Shown: piece by piece, positions 1 to 10,626 of the stretch
Numbering within the stretch: the stretch's first letter is position 1
How the letters are laid out: each line of letters starts with the position of its first letter
DNA from: Tetranychus cinnabarinus
Taxonomy: Eukaryota > Arthropoda > Arachnida > Trombidiformes > Tetranychidae
Assembly (NCBI GenBank): GCA_022266195.1
Contig: WHVY01000002.1
Coordinates: 14,337,001-14,401,000 of the forward strand
Direction of reading: 5' to 3'
DNA length: 64,000 nucleotides
The notes under the pieces: model-generated
Databases searched by the model: none
The model's input: the letters and a program-made list of their open reading frames with translations, nothing else
What the model was told of the DNA's origin: nothing
Translations under genes and position numbers: made by a program

Positions 1-180
1 GGAAAAGAAAGGGAAATAAAGTAAAGAGAAAGGAAAGAAAGAGAAAAGAAAGAAAGGGAAAGAGAAAGGAAACAAAGGGAAAAGAAAGGAAAGAAAGAGA
101 ATGAGCAACGAAGCAAAGGGAGAGAGAAAGGAATTGAAAGTAAAAATGGGAAAGTCTACGAAGAAAGAGAAGAGAAGAGA
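1..180. repeat. GA-rich purine tract
   Basis: Degenerate repeats of GAAA, GGAAA and GAGAAA run for about 180 bases, with almost no pyrimidines on the plus strand. This is simple-sequence DNA with no gene. It lies just outside or at the edge of the Helitron that follows. Confidence 0.85.
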
Positions 181-753
181 ATTACAATTAACTTAATTAT
201 TTATTTATTCATTATTTAACTTGCAAATTTTATGTATGCTACTAATGTTTTTTCCTTTACAGGTAGGATGGCGGTTGTTGAACCAGGGACAAGGCGAGCC
301 TATGTCGTTCCCTGGAGTATGAGTATGAATGAGCATTTCAGGTTACGGCCTGCCAGAATCCGGATTGAGCTAGCTCTCCGACTTAAGTAGAGAAAGGTGT
401 ATGGTGTAGGGGAACCTAACGTCAATTTTAGGAAAATCAAAGTAATAGTTAGTTAATTGACGTTAGCTTGAGCTTTTATGAAAGTGTATGAGTTGTAGTG
501 CGATTGCACTAGGGAGAATTGAACAAAATCCCTGGTCTTCCACAGTATGCTTTGGTTGCAGTTGTTTGTACTAATTTTTCTGTGTATTTTTGTTTCAGCA
601 AATACCTATTGATTTCTTTTTACTTATTCGATTACTTATTGATTACATATTGATTATTACTTACTTATTACTTTTTTTGTTTGATTATTGTTTTCTGTAA
701 TTCATTACTTATTGATTGCTTTTATTTGTTTAATTATTGTTTCACTAGATAAA
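181..753 (+). other. Non-coding 5' region of the Helitron
   Basis: No ORF of note. The stretch is richer in GC than its surroundings at 265-540 and holds two possible hairpins: CCAGGGA (282-288) with TCCCTGG (309-315), and TAGTGC-gatt-GCACTA near 487-502. It probably carries the promoter and leader of the Helitron ORF. A pyrimidine-AG at 740-749 just before the ATG could be a splice acceptor. I could not fix the 5' terminus (expected TC after an A). Confidence 0.45.
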
Positions 754-3700
754 ATGCCACGAATGCCTCGTCGATCTAATCGCACTTTAAGAGATGCTGA
801 AACAGAGAGAAGAAGTCGTCCAAATGTTGCCCAAAATGCAGAATCTAGACGCAAAGAAAGATCCGCAGCTAAATTCGATGCTGATATGAATGCTCTTCAA
901 TTCCGTTCTTGCATAATTTGCACCAGACAGACTCTTTCTGCAAAACCTACTGATAGTACGTGTTCTGTGTGCCGATCTAATAAGCGTTATCTTTTTACTA
1001 TTGACAATAACATGCAGCCTGGTGAAGTTCCTGACGTTTTGAAGAATTTAACACCTATTGAAGAGCTTCTCATTGCTAGAATTCATCCTGTTGTTATATA
1101 CTTCAAAATTCGTGGCGGTCAAACTGCTTACAGAGGGAATGTTATCAACTTCCGGCAGAATATAACTCAACTGCACACACAACTGCCAGCATCAAGACAA
1201 GAGATGATGAAGGTTATTGTTGGTGTAAGAGAAGGAAATCAACATCCAGTTTTTCTTACTGTTCGATCAGCAGCTGTTCGTGCAGCACTGGAATGGCTTA
1301 AGATCAATCATATTCATTATTCGGATATTGTTATTAACCAAGTTGCATTGGATGATTATGAATCCAATCCAAATCTTGCTGATCTTCTAGCCCAGGAAAT
1401 TGCTGATGCGCAGCCAATCAATGAAGCTGGAGATGGAATGAATGAAACTTTCTTTCCAGTTTTAGATGCTTTTAATCAAGAGAACCAGATAAGAGCTGCA
1501 ATGAATGCTGGAATAAATTGGCCAGAACAAGAACACTCTCCCGTTAATGAATTTACAACAGATGGTTACATTACACAAGCGTTTCCTGTTTTATTTCCAT
1601 ATGGGAGAGCCGCTCTCAACGCACCCAGACAACACAAAGTTTCTGCATCACTTTACTTTAAATATTTGATGTCATATGGTGATAGAAGATTTGCTAAACA
1701 TTCCAGATTTTGCTTCTTTGCGATGAATTCTTTGCTACGATGGCAAGCGCTTAGTTGTAGTTCCATATTCGTTTCAAAAAATCAATTCAGGACTACTGAT
1801 GCTAGCGATGTTGCTCAACGTTTGCTGAATGAACCCGCACTTAGAAGTTCTGTCATGGTTTATGCAAGCCAATTACGTTCCACTCAAGCTTATTGGAAGG
1901 CAAGAGCTGGTGAGCTGTTAGATATGGTCAATCAATTGGGCGCACCAACCGTTTTCTTCACGCTTTCTGCAGCTGATTATCATTGGGATAAATTGTTCTC
2001 TCTAATCAGCCCTGAAACACCCGTCGAAGCAATGACAGAAGCTAATAGAAGACGACTCATGCACGAGAACCCACTTATCGTTTCTGAATTCTTCAAACAA
2101 CGCGTTGATATCTTTGTAAAGACCATCATAAAACCTGTTTACGGAGTTATTGACTTTTGGATGCGTTTTGAATGGCAATTCAGAGGTAGTCCACATGTTC
2201 ATGGTTTACTTTGGCTTGCTGATGCACCGAAACTTACAGATATTGACTCATTATCAGATGGAGAAAAAGAAATTGCTCTTCGTTTTTGTGCAAAGCTGAC
2301 TAAAGCTGTCAATCCGAACTTGAATATCCGCTTTGATGTACATCCTTGTAGAAAAACATATTCTGAAGTCAATGATAAGGAAGCAGATCTTGATTGCTTA
2401 CTCAACACCGTTCAACGCCATACAAGATGCGGAAATCATTGTTTAAGGAAGAAACGCGGTACAAATCGCCAAGTTTGTCGCTTCAATTTCCCCCAACCAT
2501 TAGCGGAAACTGATGCTTTTGAAAAGGAAGATGGAGTAACCAGATTCGTTCCTAGGCGTAATGATACTCTGCTCAATCGCTACAACGACTTCATTATACA
2601 AGTCTGGCGAGCTAATATCGATTTCAATGTTATCACGAGTATTGAACTCGTATTGCGGTACATCGTTAAATATGTAACTAAAGCAGAAATCGCATCAATG
2701 GACTTTAGTGAATTGGTTTCACAAATTTCTAGAAACTTAGCCGTTCGTTCTCCTGGAGATGCATTGATTCGTAAGCTTCTTCAAGCTTCTTTGTCTGGAC
2801 GAGATTATTCTGCACAAGAAGTTTGTCATGTTTTAATGGGATGGCCACTCTACGAAGCTTCCAGAACTTTTGTTAACTTGAACTTATCTGCCGAAAAGTG
2901 GTCCCGTTTAAACTCCGATGAAGATGCTGATGCTTCAAATCTACTTTTTTGCTATGCTAGGCGACCTGCCAGTGAAAATATCTGCCTTTTTGACTATGCA
3001 AAAATGTACAAAACTGTCCGCGGCCAAGTTCGTCGTAGAGATAAGGAAGTTATTGTGAGAGCTTTCCCCAGAATGAAGAAGTCATTAGATCCTGAAAAGT
3101 CTGAGTTATATGCAAAGCAACAAGTTCAATTGTTTGTCTCTTGGTGGACTTCAGCAGATAGCCTTAAGGATACAGACGTTCGAGGTGGTCCATACAACTC
3201 ATGGCTTGATACTTATGCTTCTCTACTTCCAGAAGCATTGGATGATATTGACTTCGGCCCGATTGAAGACGAATTTGAGGATGTTGAACCAGCAGATGGA
3301 GCTGAAAGAAATCTTGAAATGGCACTATCAAGGTTACGTCGCGGTATCGAGATTGAGAGACCGATTGGAGATAGGCTCGTGGATCATGCTGCTCAATGGG
3401 ATGATCCTAGATATTTTGACTATTCTACTGAGGCTATCCAAAGATTCATAGCTCAAGCAAGAAATGATAACATATCAAGACCAGATCAGGTTGATGTAAA
3501 TCTTCAGCCTACACCTACTCAGCAAACAATCCTCGATTTATGTCAACTTCAGCTCAATGCTCTTTCTAATAGAGAAGTTCACGATGTAAAGAGAGTTTTA
3601 GTTCAAGGGAAAGCAGGCACAGGAAAGAGCTTTCTTATCAAAAGAATGGTTGAGATGATAAGTTCAAGTCTTGGGACTGAATCTATAAAAGTCTTGGCTC

Positions 3701-4881
3701 CCACTGGAGTTGCAGCTACTGGGATTGGTGGATCAACTTATCATTCTTGCTTAAGATTTCAAGTACATTTTTCGGAACTTCGTAATAATGCTTTGAGAAG
3801 CTTTCAATTGCAGATGGAGAACGTAAAATTCTTGATATTTGATGAAGTATCTATGATCGGTTTGAAAGCATTGAACAAAATCGAAAGGAGATGTAAAGAA
3901 GCTACTGGAATCAATCAAACATTTGGTGGTTTGCATGTATATTTCTTTGGTGATCTCCAACAATTACCTCCTGTTTTTGATGACCCAGTTTACAAAAGCA
4001 ATGTCATCGCACGTGAATCCAACATGGGTAGCTTAGCATTTTCATCGATTCAGCAGACCTTCAAGTTGACACAATCTATACGTCAACAAGCACCAGATCA
4101 AGCTGCTTTTAGAGATTTATTGGACCAACTCGCATTGGGTCGATTTTCAACCGAAAATTATGATCTTTTGATGTCTCGCTTGATCTATAACCTTCCCCAA
4201 GAAGAGCGAGAGAGTTTCCGTAACGCTATGCATCTCTATTCAACCAATCAAGAAGTAAAAGAACGTAATTCTCTTTATTTGGCATCTACTGGTAATCCTG
4301 TAGCACAAATGTTTGCTGAACACAATTGTGCAACCGCCAAAAAAGGAAATGATTGTCAGGCATCGTGTTTAGAAGCTGTATTGGACCTTTCGATAAATTC
4401 AAGAGTTATGTTGAGGCGTAACTTGAGAGTTGAAGCTGGTCTGGTTAATGGAGCGTTGGGAACAGTAACTGATATCGTTTACGACTGGGGACGGCGGCCA
4501 CCTTCTTTGGCCAGAGTTATTATGGTTAAATTCGATCATTACCATGGTAGATTATATGAAGATCAATCTTACCCAATCTTACCAGTAGAAGCTAGATGGA
4601 CAGATAATGGAATCGATTGTACAAGACGGCAGTTCCCTTTAAATTTAGCGTTTGCAATGACAATTCACAAATCACAAGGGTTAACATTAGATAAAGCTGT
4701 TGTTGATATTGGAAGAGTTGAAAGTTCTGCAGGTTTATCTTATGTTGCTTTCAGTCGCGTTCGTAGACTTGCTGACATTGCCATTCCGCATGCTTTTCCA
4801 AGAGAGAGACTCAACAAAATCCAGGAAAAACCCATGGTTCGTGATAGGATAGCGTATATGGAGAGAGAAAATCTTTATTGA
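754..4881 (+). CDS. Helitron Rep/PIF1-family helicase (RepHel), intact
   Basis: Rolling-circle transposase of about 1375 aa from the first ATG at 754; the reading frame is open further upstream but only from a non-ATG codon. Near the N-terminus there is a Cys-rich segment (CIICTRQT then CSVCRSNKR), probably a zinc finger. The Rep nuclease shows the HUH motif in SPHVHGLLWL (near residue 480) and two tyrosines in the YIVKYVTK segment, the usual Y2 arrangement. The C-terminal helicase has Walker A GKAGTGKS (near residue 952), Walker B FDEVSM, GDLQQLPPV, QSIRQ and IHKSQGLTLD, in the order typical of PIF1 helicases. No stop or frameshift is visible, so the element may be autonomous. It should act in the nucleus, nicking and peeling one strand during transposition. 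The family call is firm; activity is inference. Confidence 0.95.
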   Translation: MPRMPRRSNRTLRDAETERRSRPNVAQNAESRRKERSAAKFDADMNALQFRSCIICTRQTLSAKPTDSTCSVCRSNKRYLFTIDNNMQPGEVPDVLKNLTPIEELLIARIHPVVIYFKIRGGQTAYRGNVINFRQNITQLHTQLPASRQEMMKVIVGVREGNQHPVFLTVRSAAVRAALEWLKINHIHYSDIVINQVALDDYESNPNLADLLAQEIADAQPINEAGDGMNETFFPVLDAFNQENQIRAAMNAGINWPEQEHSPVNEFTTDGYITQAFPVLFPYGRAALNAPRQHKVSASLYFKYLMSYGDRRFAKHSRFCFFAMNSLLRWQALSCSSIFVSKNQFRTTDASDVAQRLLNEPALRSSVMVYASQLRSTQAYWKARAGELLDMVNQLGAPTVFFTLSAADYHWDKLFSLISPETPVEAMTEANRRRLMHENPLIVSEFFKQRVDIFVKTIIKPVYGVIDFWMRFEWQFRGSPHVHGLLWLADAPKLTDIDSLSDGEKEIALRFCAKLTKAVNPNLNIRFDVHPCRKTYSEVNDKEADLDCLLNTVQRHTRCGNHCLRKKRGTNRQVCRFNFPQPLAETDAFEKEDGVTRFVPRRNDTLLNRYNDFIIQVWRANIDFNVITSIELVLRYIVKYVTKAEIASMDFSELVSQISRNLAVRSPGDALIRKLLQASLSGRDYSAQEVCHVLMGWPLYEASRTFVNLNLSAEKWSRLNSDEDADASNLLFCYARRPASENICLFDYAKMYKTVRGQVRRRDKEVIVRAFPRMKKSLDPEKSELYAKQQVQLFVSWWTSADSLKDTDVRGGPYNSWLDTYASLLPEALDDIDFGPIEDEFEDVEPADGAERNLEMALSRLRRGIEIERPIGDRLVDHAAQWDDPRYFDYSTEAIQRFIAQARNDNISRPDQVDVNLQPTPTQQTILDLCQLQLNALSNREVHDVKRVLVQGKAGTGKSFLIKRMVEMISSSLGTESIKVLAPTGVAATGIGGSTYHSCLRFQVHFSELRNNALRSFQLQMENVKFLIFDEVSMIGLKALNKIERRCKEATGINQTFGGLHVYFFGDLQQLPPVFDDPVYKSNVIARESNMGSLAFSSIQQTFKLTQSIRQQAPDQAAFRDLLDQLALGRFSTENYDLLMSRLIYNLPQEERESFRNAMHLYSTNQEVKERNSLYLASTGNPVAQMFAEHNCATAKKGNDCQASCLEAVLDLSINSRVMLRRNLRVEAGLVNGALGTVTDIVYDWGRRPPSLARVIMVKFDHYHGRLYEDQSYPILPVEARWTDNGIDCTRRQFPLNLAFAMTIHKSQGLTLDKAVVDIGRVESSAGLSYVAFSRVRRLADIAIPHAFPRERLNKIQEKPMVRDRIAYMERENLY

Positions 4882-5207
4882 TTAATTTATTTGCCGTAAG
4901 TTTTTTATGTTTACATGTTAATTGCAAATCATTAATAATCCTATTATTTCATTTCAGCATCTATTCACTTGATCCAGCTTTATCAAACCCTTAACTTCCA
5001 GCCATCAGTCTGGAGTTGGCTCCTGGATTGTGTAGGTTAAAATTACACAATCCAGTTGTCAATGCTTTGCATGCTTCACCTCCTCGTGGTGCAGAGTGGT
5101 AACAATGATCTTAGGATCATTGGCTAACGAAGCGCATTTGATTTTTCAAACCTTGAAAATTTATTCAAATCATGTACACATAGAAAGCAGTATACGCCCG
5201 CTCAGAC
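4882..5207 (+). other. 3' region of the Helitron with terminal-type hairpins
   Basis: Non-coding. A 12 bp perfect stem, CTGGATTGTGTA (5023-5034), pairs with 5044-5055 across a 9-base loop. A second hairpin (AATGATC-ttag-GATCATT, 5104-5121) is followed at once by CTAA (5124-5127). Helitrons end in CTRR a few bases after a hairpin, so CTAA at 5127 is my best guess for the 3' end; the spacing is shorter than usual. The 80 bases from 5128 to about 5207 are unassigned. Confidence 0.45.
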
Positions 5208-5383
5208 GTCACTGTTTTACAGTAAATCTAGTGTACATAATTGCTGGTTTATTATTCACCATTCCTTTAGCTAACGCAATCCTGCTCAATATAAAAAAGC
5301 AGAAATGGGACTTAGTTTTGATTGCTGAAAAGGAAAAGGAAACTCAAGAAAACCAAGTTGAACTTTCAATTCATAATAAATAA
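5208..5383 (+). pseudogene. SLC46-type transporter, 3' fragment (copy A)
   Basis: From about 5229 the translation runs YIIAGLLFTIPLANAILL followed by the conserved tail KQKWDLVLIAEKEKETQ, which is the last transmembrane helix and cytoplasmic tail of the SLC46-type genes intact elsewhere in this window (11.8, 46.9 and 49.3 kb). Nothing upstream of that helix survives. The open frame continues to the left into what looks like Helitron end sequence, but that part is not transporter. A short match around 5208-5222 suggests an internal deletion at the junction. A truncated relic, not a gene. Confidence 0.8.
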
Positions 5384-6432
5384 CAAACTTAATTCACTTT
5401 ACGAGACTTGCTTTATTTCACATAATTCAAATGCAAATTAGATTCTGACTATCAGTTCAAGAAAAGACTGTAGCTTGATTCGGTCAATGAAAATTTTTGA
5501 ACAGCTTTTTTGGGTAAGAAGATTTTGTTTGATCTAAGTGGTTGTCACTGAAAGAACACTTTTATTACATCAGTATTACATGCATGATTGTGTTATTACA
5601 TAATAACACAATCATGCATTTATACACGAATTGAAACGAATGGGATAAACGGGTAAAAATTGAATTTGAATTGAAGTTCGGACTCTGTAAGACTTTGTTG
5701 GTACGTAAAAATTGAGTTCATTATCGCTATTGAAAATGATAATAAACCAATTACCATCCATCATTAATCGCTCAGGTACAATCATCTTTCGATAATTTGA
5801 ATAATTTGAATAATAATCTTTGAATAATTTTTCGAGAAATCGACGATTCTCTTGATTTTGGCCCTTTTGCTTGCGAACTTCGAACATTAATATTTCAAGA
5901 ATGGTCGCACCTACAGCCAACATTCATCGACCAATCACTAAATTTTTGACATGAGCTATACGTTATTGCAATTTTTTATTCGAGATACCAGAAAGCAAGT
6001 TATGGCATTTTATTACTTATGTTGTCAGATATGATGCTTCATCCACCTCATTTTTTGAAAGTTAGATATCTGCACCCCGAAAAACAAAATATACGAGGTT
6101 ACATTATACTCCTTTATCATCATTAAAATGCTTAGGTGATACAGGTTAATATATTTTTTTGAATCTCCAAAGCTTGCTAGTTTCAGTTGTCAGTATGAAG
6201 AGTATAATACTATGAATAATTGTAGATTTGCCTCCTATCATCGGATCGACTCTTTATTTTCCTAATTGATCGATCTTATAGATAATTTGAAATCAATTGG
6301 TTGAATTATTTGCAAGGTATGAGGGATTAGATCTGTTTTAAATGAAGACTTACAGACTTTTTAGTGACAATCTAATTTGTATTGAAATTTGTTATAGACA
6401 ATGTAAGGTAAGTGTCCAAGGAATTGATTTCG
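5384..6432. other. Gap without a recognised gene
   Basis: AT-rich sequence with a perfect palindrome at 5580-5619 (listed separately). The minus strand 5612-5923 is open for 103 codons (… VPERLMMDGNWFIII …); I do not recognise it, its 3' end overlaps the palindrome, and I do not call it a gene. Confidence 0.5.
5580..5619. repeat. 40 bp perfect palindrome
   Basis: TGCATGATTGTGTTATTA (5581-5598) is followed by a 2-base loop (CA) and its exact reverse complement (5601-5618), with one more A/T pair outside. It would extrude as a 19 bp hairpin. It may be the hairpin end of a small transposon. Confidence 0.85.
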
Positions 6433-7003
6433 TTATTTTTTAGATGTAAGTTCGACTTTGACTTGAAGTTTGTTTCCTTGACTTTCCTTTTCCTTTTCAG
6501 CAATCAAAACTATTAATAAATCCCATTTCTGCTTTTTTATGTTGAATAAATAGCGTTAGCTAAAGGAATTGTGAATAAGAAACCAGAAATGAAATGACAG
6601 ACCAGGATTAGAACCCAATGCTGCTGTAAACACTTCGCTGTAAAACAGGGATGAAATTGTTGGAGCGAATCCACCAATAGCTGATGAAAAGGCGTAGATC
6701 TGTCCAATCTCGTCTTTATGAATCAAACGAGAAATGATTGATCGATCGGCAACAAATATGACACCAGCAAAAGAACCAAATATGGACGAAGAAGTAGGCT
6801 ATTGGACTGAGGATAAAACCTTTGACGTGGAAAGCTGTCATTATTGAGACAATACCAATTATGGTCAATGCAGTATCATGAAGGTTCATTTTATGAATGA
6901 ATAATGGAGGGCCGACAAGTGCACCCAAAGCAGGGGAAATAATGACAATGGAACCGTAATTTCCGATTTGTTCAGCACTCCAATGATTTACTTTTTGGCT
7001 TAA
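6433..7003 (-). pseudogene. SLC46-type transporter fragment (copy B)
   Basis: On the minus strand the segment matches the second half of exon 3 of the intact copies: MGALVGPPLFIHKMNLHDT, the helix containing GIVSIM, the loop with RSIISRMIHKDE-like codons, and a tail ending in KK and TAA at 6433-6435. One extra base near 6783-6788 (GGACGAAG where intact copies have GGCGAAG) breaks the frame in the helix after SPIAYFF, and the last helix is scrambled. Homology stops at about 7003, where sequence from another gene (exon 1 of the LolA/PAN gene) begins. A dead copy. Confidence 0.85.
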
Positions 7004-7019
7004 CTTGGATTAGAAATGG

Positions 7020-7430
7020 ATTTAATTTATATTTTCAGTCCATTAATTAATATCTTTTCTTACCCGTTTTAATTATTGAAAGTGCAATGACTACAGTTGA
7101 TAGCAGCATTTTGTATCTTTCCTCATGCAGTGAAGATGTCATGTTATGATGAAATAAACAATCAATTTGAACAACTCGACTTCACCAATAATGTATATTG
7201 TACGTTCAGAAATGATACGAATGCCAATTGAAACCATCTTTTATTCATTGACTGACATGCAATCGTTCAATCTCAATAAACGCCTCGATGGATGCTGCTT
7301 TCATGATCTCTTGCTTCAGACTCACTGATTTGGGTATATTATTAATAAGTACCCAATTAATTCACTGGAGCTTGGTCGAGTTTATCTTTTCAATCCCTAT
7401 CAAAGAGTACTGCGGGAATAAACTTGAATC
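7020..7430 (-). repeat. Copy of LolA/PAN gene exon 1 and its upstream DNA
   Basis: This block matches 41441-42035 (with extra sequence in the latter). On the minus strand 7064-7142 encodes a signal-peptide-like exon (MTSSLHEERYKMLL…) ending at a GTAAG donor, two codons shorter than the exon of the intact gene at 41471-41555. The upstream DNA (7143-7430) is shared too. It has been joined to transporter copy B, so minus-strand transcription would run from a secretory first exon into transporter debris. Confidence 0.8.
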
Positions 7431-8766
7431 TAGTAATTTTTCACATATTCAAGCGTATTCCTAGACTCTAGAATTTGCGAATTCTCAATCGTGCTGCTCC
7501 CTCGGCTGATCTTTACAAAGTGAATTGCAAACCTTTGCCAGTAGATCATCTGATTCTTCGCCATCAAAGGTACAATTCGTTTCTTCCAGTGTTAAAGAAG
7601 AAAGAGGCGAAGCTAAGGTCACTATTGTTGTTTACAGTGAATAGAAATGATAGCAGCTTCAGATTGTTATAATTTTTTGCAAATGATTTACTCGGACCAA
7701 TGCGAGAGTAATTATTGATTTCCGACGCAATATTTCCAAGTTCACCCGTTATGCTAAATATTTTGCGAACTCGAAGCGACTTCATATTGAAAGCTTTGTT
7801 GGTAAGATGCGACCTGAGCAGTTACCAACCAAACGGTTTTTTAGTCATAGCTTCTCATAGACTAGACTCTGGCACCATTTTTATACTACAGTGTTAGTTG
7901 AAATATAAGGACCATTTTGATATATTTTTTTCATAAATTGATTCAGTATTAAATCAGAAAATCGACATTAAACATCGTGATAAACGTAAATTGATTTCAC
8001 AACTAGTCTCTAACAACTTGTATCATGAACTTTCTTTGTATCAATGTGGTGAAATTCTTGAGGCTGTAGAAATTTCAGAACTCAATGTTTATCAGGTAGA
8101 CAAAAGACTCGCGTTTCTTAACATTGTCGCTTGATCGGCTCAACATCAGCGGACTTAGGCCTCAAAAATTGATTCTAGTTTGTCTTATTGTCAATATTTA
8201 ATGAAAAAGCACAAAACAAAAGCATGAAAACGTAGAGATAAGCCCAAATTAGTGCCCGAACAAGAAGAGAGGTTGCAAACTTTTTAGGTCCCACCTTAAG
8301 CTATATTTATTATATTTGACTCTGCATCTTTAGGTATTATATTTGAATCTTGTTACTTGTTGAAACAGATTTGCCTTGCGAAGACATGAACCTTTTTATA
8401 CTGAATCTGTTCTTGAAAAATAGAGATTTTATGAATGTGTTTCTATTAATACACACAATTGAATCTAGATGAATATCATCGATTCGCCCTTGTAGAGAAT
8501 TTTCCAGCCTTGAAAAGTATTACCTAGTAATACCTTTCATTTTATTCAAACTGATGAAAAAATTTTCGTCAACAGTGAGCCAAAATCATTTCTTAGAAGA
8601 TTTAGTTCTTCAATTTGTTAGTAAAATTTAAAACTCAAATTTTTACGTGATTTCATGTTCCTAACATTACAGGAAAGACAGAAATTTGTTTAAACATTTA
8701 CCGCTTTAAACATCAATATTGATATTGAATAGTTCAATGATTATTTTCTTGATGCAGATTAATGAA
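7431..8766. other. Gap with one exon-like block
   Basis: Mostly AT-rich without a recognised gene. Plus strand 7958-8096 reads openly (… HRDKRKLISQLVSNNLYHE …) between an AAATCAG acceptor and a CAG|GTAGAC donor, and has coding-like composition. I do not recognise the family and no partner exon was found. Plus 7475-7672 is a short open frame (… YKVNCKPLPVDHLILRHQR …), also unrecognised. Both may be gene debris. Confidence 0.3.
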
Positions 8767-8868
8767 TCAATGCATCATACACATAGCAAAAAAATGTCCA
8801 GCCTCGAAACCTGCTTTGAATGTATAACTGCCGTTAGTCCTTTGTACGCTTTTATATAACAAGCAATC
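8767..8868 (-). other. Duplicated last exon of the scramblase gene
   Basis: Reading from a TTAAG acceptor, this exon-sized block encodes DCLLYKSVQRTNGSYTF… and stops at 8767-8769. It is clearly related to the nearer last exon (9273-9401, DRLFYKSAQRTNGSLAIEAG…). Both begin in phase 0 right after an acceptor and could be used alternatively to give two C-termini. It may instead be a relic of a tandem duplication. Confidence 0.7.
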
Positions 8869-10626
8869 CTTAACAAAAAAGAACGAAATCAAACGGGAGA
8901 TTTTTCAAAAAAGGCTGCACTGTCGCATCTTTTCGGTAAGTTTGTCTTGCGTGCATAATGTCATTTGATAAGTAGACTCTGAACTCTATGAAATTAGCAA
9001 TTGCTCTTTATTTGTTTCACAAGAGTCCTTAGCCTTACGGCCAGGTATAATTAATACACTAAGGTTTACAGAGATCTTGAGTAGTGGTATGAGTACGAGT
9101 ATATGGATTGTTGGTTGGTTTGATGTGGGGTGGATGATTGGTGATGGTTGGATGGAGTGCGATTATAGAGCTTTACATCAGATGTTCTTGATTGTTCGGT
9201 TGGTGGTTCTTTATTTCTAGGTTTAAATTTATATGTTGACCAATAAAAATTTTATTAGCATTCAAATGCTTGTTATGAATCACTGGGTAAATGAATACAC
9301 CATGGAGCTAAACACAGGGTTAAACAATGTCTAACCTCGCAACCAGCTTCAATTGCCAGACTTCCGTTGGTCCTTTGAGCGCTTTTATAGAACAAACGAT
9401 CCTTAACAAAAAATGAACAAAATCAAATCATTAGTCATACCTAATCTCATCAATAAATATACTTACAATTAGGATAGAAGCGGCCAATAACACAGCTTTA
9501 ATATTGACGTCTAAATCCATTGGAAATGAAATGCTAAAGTGATCATTGGGAAGTTGCTTTGGTATTATACTGGCCAAATGGGCAGAAACATGGCCAACTT
9601 CAGTTTTACCATCACATGATAATACTTTGAATTTTGTTAAAATATAAGTTATGTCACATGGTCCTTTGATCAGTAAAATAGTTTTCCCAGTAGCATCACA
9701 TATTCTGAATTTAGGTGAAAAAGGACTCCAGGATTGCTTGATGAAACCACATAAAGTACCAGAAGCTGTAACTTCCACACTTTGAAGGCAACAGGGGCAC
9801 CAACAAGATTGACATCCTAAAGTGCTGGATAATGAATGAGAAAGAAACGATTAAATCGATGACATTTTATTTATCCATTTAATCAACTACATTTTTGGCT
9901 GAACTAGTTTAATGTCTTCATTGTTAACAATTTGTTCAAATAGATTCAAAAAGATTCAGATAGTTGATTAAGCTGACATTGACTCAAAGCATCTGCCATC
10001 AGATTGAAAGCAGAAGAACCGCCCGAGCTCCACAATAGTACTGATTAGTTATAATACAAGATGTTTTGAAAAAAGTAAAAACGATTTACCGATGGAAATT
10101 GAGAACTTCACGTTCCTGGAAATCGAAAACTTTTATATCGAATAATCTGGTGGTGTTGCAACAAATCATACAGCATTTATCGTATTCTGAGTGGCGAAGA
10201 AGAGACGAAAAAACGATTAGAAATGGCTTTACATTGCTTGATATCTTACTTTCATTTGCAGTATAAACTTTCTCAGCCAAACCGTTTTTGATAAGATATC
10301 TGTTCTGCAACTCATGAGGATCATGATTCTTATTGACAAAAAATTTATCAATTTTAGTTAAATATTCCAATCCTGGTGGACAATTCAATACCAGTGGCGA
10401 TGGCATCCAATCATCTTTCAGAACATTGAAAAACATTAATTAAATATGCTATTAAATTGCGGGTCAGATTGAAGCTTTCACTCTAACTCTTAAGGAAGTA
10501 AAATAAAAAAATCTTACCATTAAAGTTTACTTTAGCATCTGAATGTTCTTTGGGTTGAAGAAACGGTTTTTTAGCTCCATAATAAGAGCGTAATGAATCA
10601 TCTGGTAAAGAAATCGAATATGACAT
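8767..10626 (-). CDS. Phospholipid scramblase
   Basis: Scramblase of the PLSCR family, a membrane protein that moves phospholipids between leaflets in response to calcium. Minus-strand exons: 10518-10626, 10090-10414, 9467-9824, then 9273-9401; frames join cleanly to about 306 aa. Landmarks in order: WMPSP and CPPGLEYLTKID (family N-terminus), the Cys cluster CQSCWCPCCLQ (palmitoylation site of the family), GTLCGFIKQSWSPFSPKF, and FPMDLDVNIKAVLL just before the single C-terminal membrane segment, which includes the usual calcium-site region. The long Pro-rich N-terminus of vertebrate forms is absent. The exon 3 start (acceptor CCAG, exon from 9824) is chosen because it alone keeps the Cys motif in frame. 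A second last exon lies at 8767-8868. Confidence 0.88.
8869..9272. other. Spacer between the two scramblase last exons
   Basis: Non-coding DNA containing GT-rich text at 9080-9210 (repeated TTGGTTGG and GGATGG motifs). No gene seen. Confidence 0.6.

Noticed and set aside
2002..2408. Minus-strand ORFs inside the Helitron
   Set aside because: Shadow frames of the RepHel coding sequence.
5096..5383. 95-codon ORF as a whole gene
   Set aside because: Its first 40 codons are Helitron-end and unassigned DNA; only the last part is transporter-like, so it is a chance fusion.
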